DNA of 64,000 bases from Kappaphycus alvarezii (taxonomy: Eukaryota > Rhodophyta > Florideophyceae > Gigartinales > Solieriaceae): assembly GCA_002205965.3 (NCBI GenBank), contig NADL03000699.1, positions 1-64,000 of the forward strand, in the 5' to 3' direction. Positions within the stretch are counted from its first letter, which is position 1; each line of letters starts with the position of its first letter. This document shows, in pieces, positions 54,817 to 63,927 of this stretch. The notes below the pieces were generated by a model. It saw only the letters and a program-made list of their open reading frames with translations, was not told the origin of the DNA and did not search any database. The position numbers were made by a program, and so were the translations under genes.

Positions 54817-55660
54817 TCAGGATTTCTCGTTGTTCCCGTACGCTAGGTTCCTCCGGTGTTTTCGGCTGGAAAGATGTAGGCGCAGGTCAACTTCCGAGCC
54901 TACACGAGTGCCACACTCACACTGGAGGCGGTTGGTCCAGACAGAGGGATCGGAGGGGTTGGTGTGACGAATTACGGAGTTGAGGTGCTTAGGACCGGCT
55001 TTGTGGGCCTCAAACTGGTCTTTGCTCGGCGTTCGGAAGTTGCAAACCTTGCAGTGGTGGCTCGTTACGTTCTTCTTCCTTCTGGCATTCTTTCTCCCTT
55101 GTCCTGACTAACCTAGAGTGCCGTTAAACAGGCGCGACCGACGTCGACCGTGGATGGTCCGGTAGTGGGATTGGGGGCGCGCGGCTTGTGGGCAATTTGT
55201 CGTGCCAGCGGGAGTTTACCTTCCCTCCTTCTACCGGCGACCGCCCTTTCCTGTCGATGCGTCGAAGCCGCTCCAGTACAAAGATGTCCGTTGGTGTTGC
55301 CTTTCTAGGTACCGTTGGGAGTGTTCCAGTCCTACCTTTCGAACTTCTCGGCCGCCGACTAACCCTGGATTCGCCTACGAATTCTACCTCCTTTTCGGTG
55401 TCCTCTTCGCTACCCTCTTCCGCCTCGTCGTCTATGAACCTGCTTCCCGGGTACACAGACTCCCTCGACGTTTGGGAGTCTGTTTCCAACCGATTGCTCC
55501 TACCCTCGGGCTCGTTCTGTCCCTTTTCGATGACGGAGTCGATAATTTTGTCAATTTGTTCCGACGACCCACTGGGTGTTGGCGAGGTCGGCTCTCCTGC
55601 GGAGGAGCTGTTAGGGTGAGTGTGACGACGGGCGGAACCAGCGGAGTTGCCTTCCTGCAT
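54817..55660 (-). pseudogene. Acidic ORF with U1-like zinc fingers (right arm)
   Basis: The first part, 55660-55124, is 178 residues. It differs from the left arm after DIF because of a missing base, ending RSTSVAPV in another frame. The zinc-finger part (about 55100-54817) is intact as sequence but displaced by one base (AAGGGA here against AAGGGGA on the left). Confidence 0.6.
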
Positions 55661-55674
55661 TAATCCACTGCTTC

Positions 55675-55795
55675 CCTCCTCTTTAACTCTTTCCCGCCTC
55701 TTTCCCTCTTTCCCACCTCTTTACCTCTTTTCCACTTCTTTGCCTCTTTCCCACCTCTTTACCTCTTTCCCACTTCTTTACCTCACCACCTCTTT
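55675..55795 (-). repeat. Purine minisatellite (right arm)
   Basis: The mirror copy of 49738-49856, with units in identical order. Confidence 0.85.
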
Positions 55796-56095
55796 ATGCC
55801 ACTAGGGCGAAGTTGCCCCAACAGTTCCTTGCTTACCTGTGCACACGAAGTGCTCCGCCCTCTGTAGCGAGGGAGTTTAGGTAGACTAAACTCTCAGGTA
55901 TCGCCGAATGACGCCCTTGCATACACACAAGCGACGCCGCCCGACGACGGACACTGAGCGGGGTCTGAGGGTCGGTTAGTAGTGCACAGAGGGAGAGGAA
56001 GGGGGGGCAGGTTGAGTTGGTTGCTTTCTCGGTTGCAGGATTTTTTTGTTGGTGCTTGTTGGTGTCGAGGGTCTGCCCGACCGCTAGAACCAGGG

Positions 56096-56103
56096 TTTAT
56101 ATA
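56096..56103 (-). promoter_or_regulatory. TATA box of right arm retroelement end
   Basis: The complement of TATATAAA, mirror of 49425-49432. If both are active, transcription would run inward from both ends and give self-complementary RNA. Confidence 0.6.
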
Positions 56104-56354
56104 GACAGCGAAATTTTTTCAATTCTTCGCTAGACAGTACTAAACTCATAAAATTGCAATAAAAATCAACTCCTACAGTACTAAAATCCCCTATTTTGTC
56201 TTTTTCAGGTGGCTCGGACGAAGTGAGATTTTGCTGGAAGGGGAGTTTGGTCTTCTGGTGGTTCCGGGGGTTCCACTTTCCGTAACGTTCCAATTTGTTA
56301 CGGAAGGTTCCAACCGTCCGTAACGTTCCATTTTTCCGTTATCCCTTTCCATCA

Positions 56355-56359
56355 ATAGC
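56355..56359. repeat. Target-site duplication ATAGC, right copy
   Basis: Directly follows CCATCA at the palindrome end. Pairs with 49206-49210. Confidence 0.9.
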
Positions 56360-56478
56360 GAGACTTTGCCAGACCTATTCTTTCTATCTATTATATAAAG
56401 AAGCTGTCTTGTGTTCAATCGCCAATTATTTTTTAAAAAATATCTAAAAAGGCTGCCAAGGATGGGGAAATCCGATTA
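56360..56478. repeat. Mariner left inverted repeat, inner segment
   Basis: Continues 49141-49210 and matches the complement of about 58327-58445, for example TTTTTAAAAAATATCTAAAA against TTTTTTTAAAAATATCTAAAA and GGATGGGGAAATCCGATTA against GGAGGAGGGAATCTGATTA. Confidence 0.9.
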
Positions 56479-56604
56479 AAACATTTTGTCAGTATGTAGT
56501 ACTGTAGTATTAGGGTGTTCCCGCCAATTATACCCCTTTAAAGTACTGAAACTGCTTCCTGGCTGTTTGGGACTTGACCCAAACAGCCCACCAACACTAA
56601 CAAC

Positions 56605-58190
56605 ATGGGTCGAAAGCCCAGATTGACGGAGAGAGGAAAAGGAGAGATTGCTGAGCTTCATAAGCTCAAAATACCTGTCACCGAGATCGCGAGACGTGTT
56701 AAACGTTCTCGTCCTTGTGTTTCGTTGTTTCCCCGGAACCCTGAGATCTATGGAGTGAGAATAAGATATAAGAAACAACTGCAAAATCAGTGATGCTTAC
56801 AAGCGCCGCCTACTTCGCGAGGCCTCAAAATCGCTGACAAACTCAGACAAGCTCAAACTTGACCTATCTCCTACCGTCTCTAATCGCCATATACGCCAGC
56901 TATTGGCCGCTGCACCCATCTGCAGTATAAGAAGTTGAAACTGAGCCCACCCTTCACAAAATCTCACATTTGAGCTCGTCCGGGTTGATTTCGGGAGACA
57001 CACAACTGGTCTCGTCAACAGTGGGCTCGTGTGGTGTTTTCCGACGAAAAAAAGTGGAATTTAGACGGACTGGATGGATATTAATCCTACTCGCATGACC
57101 TTCGGCACGAAGAAACAGTGCTCTCTCACCGGCAGAATGGAGGTGGCGGTATGATGGTTTGCGGAGCATTGTGGTGTAGTGGCAAAGTGCCTCCGATCGG
57201 TGCTCAACCAGCGGGGTATTTGAAGGAAAGTGAGGCGACAGATTTACCCGCCGGGTTCGGTCGGTGTGATCCCCATGGCAATACAAATGGCGAGCGCATG
57301 GCTGTACTGTACAGTGCACCTTGGTGAGGAATCCGAACGGTGGTTGCAGTCCTGTTGTTAGCGTACAGTAAGGGTTTTAGTGTAATTCGTAATATTTTAA
57401 TAAGAAATTGGTACCCCTTTGCCACGGACCATTAGGGTCTGGGGCCGGGACCAATCGGACTCCGGGCGGACTTAGCAGATATTTAATGCAACCACCGTCT
57501 CAGTGCCCGTCAAGTAAAAGGCAAGCACCCTTTACCTCTTGTAGTACCCGTCATATTTACTAATACCCTTTTCCTTCACGGTTTACTCAGTGCGGTTTAT
57601 CCCTTTTGGCTTCTATCGCGCCGTCGTCGACACTGCGTATCTCCCTTGACCGCGTTCTGGCAAGCTCGTCCCGAGAGTGAGCCTGCCTCTTCCTTGTGTT
57701 TCCCTTATCCGTCCGTTCGGTGGTCCCTCGCAGGTAGAAGACCCTACCTACAACGCTCTACCGAGCTATTGAGATCCTCGCGTTACCGACCGGAGACGTC
57801 TGGAAAGTAACAAGAGTGAACCCTTATTGTATTATACCTCAAGCATTTTGCGAGAGTGATTACTCCGAAATCGTATTTCTTAATGGCCGTCAAAACACTT
57901 CTAAGTATTGCGATTCATTAGAGGCTTATCTTTTACCGTTTTCGGCTTCTATGTTCCAGGGAGCATGGCAATTGCAACAAGATAACGCCACTATACACTA
58001 AGATAATTTGACTTTGGAGTGGTTTTCGTCGAAAAATATGATGGATATGCCATTGCCAGCACGCTCTCCATATTTAAACCCTATCGAGAACACATGAAGG
58101 GTGCTTTCTGGGATGGTTTATGCTAATGGAAAGCAGTTTGACACCATCGCCGACTTAAAGAGTTGCATTATTTCAGAATATGGTCAGCTG
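56605..58190 (+). pseudogene. Tc1/mariner transposase, frameshifted and interrupted
   Basis: The N-terminal helix-turn-helix is clear: MGRKPRLTERGKGEIAELHK, then ITEIARRVKRSR-like (PVTEIARRVKRSRPCVSLF). After a frame change: RRLLREASKSLTNSDKLKL and NRHIRQLL (second HTH). DDE core: VVFSDEKKWNLDG-like reading (57040-57070, first Asp), GGGGMMVCGALWCSGK (57120-57200), then beyond the nested MITE YCDSLEAYLLPF, WQLQQDNATIH (second Asp, 57975-58000) and PARSPYLNPIENT (58055-58095; third residue region). At least three frame breaks. In the PYLNPIEN block the usual Asp of PDLNPIEN is Tyr. Confidence 0.82.
57366..57829. mobile_element. MITE nested in the mariner transposase
   Basis: CAGTAAGGGTT at the left and AACCCTTATTG at the right (one mismatch), each bounded by TA. 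The 464 bases between have no coding sense and are GC-richer than the host element. Length, TA target and short inverted repeats fit a mariner-type MITE. Confidence 0.65.
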
Positions 58191-58326
58191 AGGCGGGAGT
58201 TGCGATATAACCTGGGGAAAAGCATGAAAAAATCGATGCCGAGAGGTGCTCGAGAGGAGGGAAAGGAATAATAAGTACCAAAACACAGGTTTACTTAATG
58301 TTAATGTGGTAAAAGCACTACCTGTC

Positions 58327-58521
58327 GTAATCAGATTCCCTCCTCCCTGGTAGCCTTTTTTAGATATTTTTAAAAAAATAATCAGCGAATGAATACAAGG
58401 TTTAGCCTCTTTATGTAATAGAAGGAAAGAATGGGTTTGGCAAGGTTCCGCTTTAGTTGAGTTATTGGTTCTCATTTTATTGGTGAAAAGAGGGGGTGTC
58501 GTAATTAAATTTCCGGCACCG
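58327..58521. repeat. Mariner right inverted repeat
   Basis: An intact inverted repeat of about 195 bases, used above to show that the palindrome interrupts its partner. Ends GGCACCG followed by TA. Confidence 0.9.
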
Positions 58522-58574
58522 TAGATACTGAATGCATTAAACTTCTTTTCTCTTGTCAGTTGTCCCGAGAGATA

Positions 58575-59845
58575 CACTGCCGCTAATAATTATGAAGCAC
58601 CCCCCAGAATGCAGGCGTATATGCTATACACGTGTATTTTTAAAGACTAGTACTGGATATGAATTCAGCTCACTCTTAAACTAAGGAAACCAAGGAAGTT
58701 TAGTACAGTTCGTGCAACTGTAGTGCAAAAAGTATAAAAATGTCATTTTGGGGGCAACAGTACATTGTACAGTACAGTAATTAGAAAGCACTTCTACGAT
58801 ATAGAGGAAGATGTTAGTAACGTTTCCCTGCATCTCAAGGAATTTCATTCCCTCTCATCGTACTTCTCTCATCCTACAACAACTTATTAACACAAAAATG
58901 TCGCGCGGAAAAGCCTTTACGTTCGTAAGGGATTTTCCGCGACATCGAGAAGGAAAAAAATACTTGAACTACACCAGGAAGAAAAATCTGATGCCCAAAT
59001 GGCAAATTTTATCGAAGTAAACCGAACCGCAGTCCAAAACGTCCTCAGAGATCAACAAGAAAGTCACTAAAAGCCTCTCCTGGGCTGTATATAAAACCAT
59101 TCGAAGTGGGCAAGAGACTATGTTACATGGAAACATGGAAAGTGAAAAAAAAATTATTCGCCGATGAGAAACGCTCTTGGGAAATGGGAAGACGTATTTG
59201 GTTGTTTTGAATGGAAAATAGACAAAAAGACCTATTTGAAGGTGATGGAGGATCACCTTCTTCCTTTTTCGGACAATGTACCAGCAAAACAAGAGTCCCA
59301 TCCATTTGAGTAAAGAATCGAAGGAGTGGTTTTTGGAAAGTCAAATTAGTCTAATGTACTGGCTCGCGCGGTATCAGGGCTTGATTCTTAAAGAGAATGT
59401 TTGGGAATGGCTAGTAATAAAAGCTTAGGCGAATGCAAGGCAGTTTGGCTCAGTTAAAGAGCTTTATATTTGTGTAAAACAATGTTGGAGGTCAATGCCC
59501 AGCTCTGTTGCTCATTCACTACTTTTCATCAACGCTGAATAGGTGTATCGAGGTGCTTGAGCGTTCCGGAGGAGCTAATCATTATTTATAAGTGAACAGA
59601 GTGGCCGAGAAGCCCGTGAAGGCCCTGCTCTGCTGAGTTAAGAAAAGGTGCTATATAATTACAGTTGCACCCAAATTGACATTTTTATACTTGCTGCACT
59701 ACAGTTAACTAACTGTGAAAAATTACTTTCGTGCCCACTGTTTAAGAGTGCGCTGAATGTATATGAAGTACTACTTTTTAAAATATATGTCTATAGCTGA
59801 TGAAACTTTGTTTTGCGGGGTGCTTTATAATTATAGGCGGCAGCT
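58575..59845 (+). mobile_element. Second Tc1/mariner-type element with long inverted repeats
   Basis: Left end TA then CACTGCCGCTAATAATTATGA. Right end CATAATTATAGGCGGCAG-like (TTATAATTATAGGCGGCAGC) then TA at 59846-59847. The inverted repeats run about 215 bases inward; the inner ends are AGTATAAAAATGTCATTTTG on the left (58732) and, on the complement, AGTATAAAAATGTCAATTTG on the right (about 59690). It is 1271 bases in total with a decayed transposase. Confidence 0.85.
58898..59580 (+). pseudogene. Decayed transposase of the second mariner-type element
   Basis: Starts MSRGKAFTFVRDF in the 58811-59020 frame (MSRGKA is a common opening in the family, equivalent to MGRKP in the other element). 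The DDE end is recognisable in separate frames: EDHLLPFSDNVPAK (59250-59287), LAWPARYQDLNPKENVWG-like (about 59360-59415) and CKAVWLS. Stops are frequent; the central part is short or deleted. Confidence 0.6.
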
Positions 59846-59847
59846 TA

Positions 59848-60886
59848 TTTACTTATTGCCTACATAGAGTTTGCATCATCACCTAGTGTCAACAGCGTTC
59901 CATAAAAGTGCATAACCTGTTTATAGAACACCGCAAAATAATTCGCAGTAAAAAAGAATAATTTTCGAATTAAAAAATAAGCATTTTGGAAAAAGAGCTC
60001 GCCTCGCAGATAGACAACTGTTTTCAGCGGACCAAACCCCAGCCAAAAACCAAACCTAGAGCTCCAAACCTGGTCAAGGCATTCGGAGTAGAGTTGTCTT
60101 TAGAGCGACTGGAAAAAACGAATTGAAACAAGCTAGTAAGACAAAAATGACACTTTTTGGATTCAGAACCTTCTACCGGGAAACAACCTACAAAAACAGC
60201 CCATCTAAAATGTTGCAATAAATAAATATTTAAAACTGTACAGAACGCAACTACTTAAAAGTGTACTCTATTCATATGTTCGACACCTCACTATATGCAT
60301 ATATTCATGATGATCGCAGACTACAGTAGCGAGTACAAATTTTTCGTACTATTTGAAATTTCGTAGAAATATCGGGCCATCGAGAAAAACAGCGAATGCA
60401 GGCTGGAAATGGCATGTCCCACGAAAACGTACCTGACTGTTACTACTGCTATCTGCACCATGTAACCACGCCCTCACCGACAGTCAGCTCTTATAATTGC
60501 GGGAAGTCATCACTGTACTATATTCACATCGATAGCGGCCACTACATTGCATTTCCCTACCACCTGCCCCTCAAAGGACCCTTAAGACGCACATTTAATT
60601 CCGACCAAACACGATTTATAATTTTTCTGCACCATAGTATTCACTTGCAAGATTACCCTGACGACGTAGCCCTTTAGGCGGCTTTTAGTCAAGAGATAAG
60701 TAAATGTTTACCACACCGGCGGAAAGACTACTCAGTTAAGGCAATCCCACCGCGCCAACCGGAAACGTAAAATTGATGGACAAGTGTTGAACATCTATTG
60801 GGCAGCATTAAACATTGGAATAAGATTTACGTTTTGGTCCGTCCATTCCCAACGGAACGCTCCCGTGTACCGACGGTAAACTCCAA
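59848..60886. other. Intergenic, no gene seen
   Basis: AT-rich. One 93-residue frame at 60396-60677 has no recognisable features. It may contain the 5' end of the Harbinger-type element that follows. Confidence 0.35.
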
Positions 60887-61079
60887 ATGAAGATGCCTTC
60901 CTTCTTCATCCAACGCCAAAGACACCGTATTTCTTCTCGCAAACCATTTGTGCCTCCCTCTCAAAATGAACACAATCTCGTCAAATGTCCTGCAATTGGA
61001 CTGCAATGCTCGGCTATCCTGCATCTGCGGCGCCCAATCAAAACAAAAGTGTTCACACTATTTACTGATCGACTACGCG

Positions 61080-62104
61080 GTGCAATCTCATCCGAGAGCG
61101 AGGAAGAGGACGGATTAATTGATGCAGTTATTTCCACTGTCTCGATCGCAATTAAAGATGAGAATGCATTGTGGGAGGTGGGTAGTCACGCTGAAGCTAA
61201 ACCCTGGGGTGGGTCAAAGCCTGGTCGTCGTCCAAGTTGGGATATAAGGAGCACGGTCGGGGGGAGCAAGTCGATCTTGACTATTTACAACGAAACTCCC
61301 CAGAAACACCTATTATGTTAGAAGAGGAGTTTGAGAGGCATTTTTCAGTTACAAGGGCAATATATGAAAGGGTGCGACGTGACGCTATTGATTTTAGTCC
61401 TCTTTTCAAACAAAAGGCCGCCGCTCTCGGGGTATTTGGGGGCTTGACAGTCCAAAAGCTAACAGCTGTGCTCCATTTGTTAAGGGGTGGAATGACTGCT
61501 GAAAAAGTCGTAGAGTACGTTCTTCTATCTGATAGTATAATTTTGAAGTGTTTATTGTGTTTCTGTTCTGCTTTTACCACTATGCATGAGAAGACGAGGT
61601 TACGAAGACCAGACGTAGATTATATTAGACTGATAGAAGCAAATTACACAGAACTTGGCTTTCTGGGCTGCTTAGGTTGTGTTGGCTGCTCTTCGTGGTT
61701 TTGGAATAAATGCCCCATTAACTGGCGGGGAGTTTACAAAGAGAAAGAAAAAATCGCCAGTATGTCAGATGGAGGTGGTCTGTGATGATAAACTACGAAT
61801 TTGGCATTCAATATTCCACACATCGGGCTCAAAAACGAAAATTCGATTCTAGCTCAGAGCAGCTTCTTCAAAGTCATTCGAGCTGGCCGCTGCCCCCCTT
61901 TCAGCCCACGACAAATATTGAAGGTATGGAGCTGTCATGGTTCTATTTTCTAGCGGATGGGATCTACCCCTATTATCGTCTTTTCGGTAAAAACTACCCA
62001 AATACCCGGAATTGTAGGGAACAAAGGTTCAACAGGCAACGAGGGTGTGCTAGAAAAGGGCTAGAGGGATATTTGTGGTACGGTATGGACAGTTCGAGAT
62101 TATA
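61080..62104 (+). pseudogene. PIF/Harbinger transposase relic
   Basis: Blocks typical of PIF/Harbinger nuclease: SKPGRRPSWDIRS, then after a frame change DLDYLQRNSPETPIMLEEEF, FKQKAAALGVFGGLTVQKLT, AVLHLLRGGMTAEKVVEYVL, ELGFLGCLGCVGCSSWFWNK, CPINWRGVYK (61237-61785), then IWHSIFHTSGS and WFYFLADGIYPYYRLF (61920-62000) with RKGLEGYLWYG as the remnant of the R-K-x-V-E-R-A-F-G-V-L block. The first catalytic Asp of the family block GSIDCxHWxWKNCP is replaced (GCVGC). Frameshifts occur near 61260 and 61790. No accessory Myb-like protein was identified. Confidence 0.8.
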
Positions 62105-62176
62105 GCAAGGCCGTCCAGACTGCATAAGTTGGAAGACATGGAACGAGTTTTTAGAGTATGTTGAATTTTATACAAC

Positions 62177-62542
62177 ATGATAGCAGATGAGGGTGGGTAC
62201 AGTGGAACAGGAAAGTTTCGGCTTAAACGTGACCAGGGTGGAAAATTAGAGAATCACGCTTTGCCTCTAAATGATCTACAGCGGCCAACGCATACTTACC
62301 ACCTTGACAACCTGTGGCGTGAAAAGTTAAATCCTATTCAGAACCACGAGCAGAGCTTCAAGCTACAGTACTCCTCGGCTGAATATGTTTGGAATGCACA
62401 AGAGAATACGAAGGTTGAACCAAATAAAGTGCAGGCACCGTCGACCTCAACTGAATACATAACGCACAATGATGCTGCTGCAATTTGCAGCCATCCGCCG
62501 GGGTCATCACAGGTGATTATAATTCTTCGTTTCAACATGTAA
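62177..62542 (+). CDS. Unrecognised ORF downstream of the Harbinger relic
   Basis: 121 residues, starting MIADEGGYSGTGKFRLKRDQ, polar and rich in His, Asn and Gln, with no hydrophobic segment. It follows the transposase relic directly on the same strand, so it may be a broken part of the same transposon. No domain recognised. Confidence 0.25.
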   Translation: MIADEGGYSGTGKFRLKRDQGGKLENHALPLNDLQRPTHTYHLDNLWREKLNPIQNHEQSFKLQYSSAEYVWNAQENTKVEPNKVQAPSTSTEYITHNDAAAICSHPPGSSQVIIILRFNM

Positions 62543-62669
62543 TGAAACTTTATTCGATCAGCAAACAGTGACTGCAGACAATTTGGCGATTGGGGGGATT
62601 GTGAGGCATTCGCAGGAACCGACCTAGAATTTCCATGCACTTGTCAGCGAGACAAAGCCCATAATACTG

Positions 62670-63074
62670 TTGATGAATTTAATATCAATTGCACCAGTGG
62701 TTAGTTTGGTAAAAAACAAGGACGGCCCTGTAACAACTAACTGCCTTGTTACCCGATACATCATTGGGATCCTACGTTCTCGCATCTTCAGATGCACAAT
62801 GACGGGGGTGGTCTATCCTTTCAAAGAAAACCGGCTCGCGATTCTTCAGAGCGGTAAGTTCGATCCCATACTGCGCCAAGCTCCTTTGGAATTAGTCCGT
62901 TATGCAGCTAGTCAGTACCGAAGCAATGGGGAGTTGATGAGATGGAATACTTTAAAAGAGTTCTTGAATAGACGGAGAGGTGATTTGGATGTATGGAACG
63001 TTGTTGTGGATAGTTCTAAGAGAGATGGGGAGTTATACAAGGTGTGCAGGGCATGTACTGACGCATTGCGTTGA
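62670..63074 (+). CDS. Unrecognised ORF
   Basis: 134 residues. It begins with a moderately hydrophobic stretch (LISIAPVVSLV) and has a basic, helix-like C-terminal half (LELVRYAASQYRSNGELMRW, LKEFLNRRRGDLDVWNVVVD). Its composition is protein-like. No family recognised; it could be a host gene exon or a transposon protein. Confidence 0.3.
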   Translation: MMNLISIAPVVSLVKNKDGPVTTNCLVTRYIIGILRSRIFRCTMTGVVYPFKENRLAILQSGKFDPILRQAPLELVRYAASQYRSNGELMRWNTLKEFLNRRRGDLDVWNVVVDSSKRDGELYKVCRACTDALR

Positions 63075-63639
63075 TTAGTTTCTATCGATCTCGTCGATTG
63101 CACAAGAGTTATGGTTTCGCGCCAGCGAAATACTGAATGCTGATTGGGGGCCTACAGTATGGGATTACAGCCCGAAAATGTTTTGGAGGCTAACCCTAGG
63201 TCGGCCCAAAAGATGGGCTGATTTTTGGAATTTGGGCGAGTGCGGTGGGAATGAAAATTTCCAAAACTTCCGCCGAAATCCTTTTTGACTGAAATTTTAT
63301 GTTTTAGATACCGCGATGGAATTGCCCTAAGAGATAAATGGATGCACCATGATTGATTGAGGAGTCAGCTTACAGCTCCAATGTCTCACAATTGTACTCT
63401 ACACAACTATACTGTAATTAAGGTAGCGGCACTGCTCTGTAGTCTAAATACGATATTACATCATCGGAGTAGCCTTTCAGGCCGACGGTAGGGGTAAAGG
63501 AGAAATAAAAACAGTAAAGAGATTAAAGGTCCTGCTGTTTATATCCGTACAAACCCACTCATCCGTATTTTGGCTGGGATCCATCGTATCGGAGTTGTGC
63601 GATAATCCGAATGGCCGCGGCACTACTTGAATTATTACC
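63075..63639. other. Intergenic, no gene seen
   Basis: Separates two unrecognised ORFs. No repeat or coding signal noticed. Confidence 0.35.
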
Positions 63640-63927
63640 ATGACTAATACTCGTGGTTATGCGGGTGCACGCCTGAACGCCCATGCTGGATTTAAAAAGT
63701 CAATTTATCAGAGCAAGACGGAAAATAAAGCCGCTCAACAGATCTTACGAGATGTGCGGCTCACTCTGGAAATGAACCGCGCTGGAACAGAGTCGGACAG
63801 AAGCGATATTTTCATGACGGTTCGCATGGGAATTCTACCGAAAGGTGTCATATTCATCAACGAATTTCTGGTTGAACAGTATGCTAAAGAGATTGGCTCA
63901 GTTTTAAAGCTCTCCGACATTCAATAG
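63640..63927 (+). CDS. Unrecognised ORF near the window edge
   Basis: 95 residues, starting MTNTRGYAGARLNAHAGFKK, basic N-terminal half, then TVRMGILPKGVIFINEFLVE. Balanced composition without low complexity suggests it may be real, possibly the first exon of a gene continuing past the window. No family recognised. Confidence 0.3.
   Translation: MTNTRGYAGARLNAHAGFKKSIYQSKTENKAAQQILRDVRLTLEMNRAGTESDRSDIFMTVRMGILPKGVIFINEFLVEQYAKEIGSVLKLSDIQ

Larger units (their letters stand above)
49211..56354. mobile_element. Palindromic Ty3/gypsy-like retroelement integrated as one unit
   Basis: A 7144-base unit whose two ends are the same sequence in inverted orientation (TGATGGAAAGGGATAACGG at 49211 and its complement ending at 56354). 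The arms are 3234 and 3269 bases at roughly 99 percent identity, around a 641-base unique centre. Each arm is the 5' portion of a gypsy-like element read inward: LTR-like start with TATA box, purine minisatellite, acidic/zinc-finger ORF, gag, CCHC, antisense RNase H, protease. The right half continues into the start of reverse transcriptase and stops at the centre. The 5-bp flanking duplication and the restored target show a single integration event. Confidence 0.93.
53086..56354 (-). repeat. Palindrome right arm
   Basis: The mirror of 49211-52444; see that entry for the differences. This arm keeps the fuller outer end (two GGAACGTTACGGA copies) but has a one-base deletion in gag. Confidence 0.93.
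49141..58521 (+). mobile_element. Tc1/mariner-type element split by the palindromic insertion
   Basis: Ends: TA then CAGTGCCAGAAATTCAATTA on the left (TA at 49139-49140), and its complement GGCACCG then TA on the right (TA at 58522-58523). The left inverted repeat is 49141-49210 continued at 56360-56478, interrupted by the 7.1-kb palindrome plus one target-site copy; the right one is about 58327-58521. After removing the palindrome and the nested MITE the element is about 1.77 kb, a normal size for the superfamily. It contains a transposase relic at 56605-58190. Confidence 0.9.

Noticed and set aside
49211-56354. Assembly artefact as the explanation of the palindrome
   Set aside because: The arms differ by indels, substitutions and a roughly 35-base deletion, the centre is asymmetric, and the insertion has a target duplication in a reconstructible site. 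An artefact would give identical arms and no duplication. It cannot be fully excluded without reads.
49211-56354. Two independent gypsy insertions in convergent orientation
   Set aside because: Independent insertions would each have their own target duplication and two complete LTRs; here one ATAGC pair flanks the whole, and both share the same antisense RNase H fragment, frameshift and Cys-to-Phe change.
59590-59650. tRNA-like GAGTGGCCGAG stretch
   Set aside because: It resembles the D-arm of a Ser/Leu tRNA, but no acceptor stem, anticodon arm or T-loop (GTTCGA) follows; no tRNA gene was found in the window.
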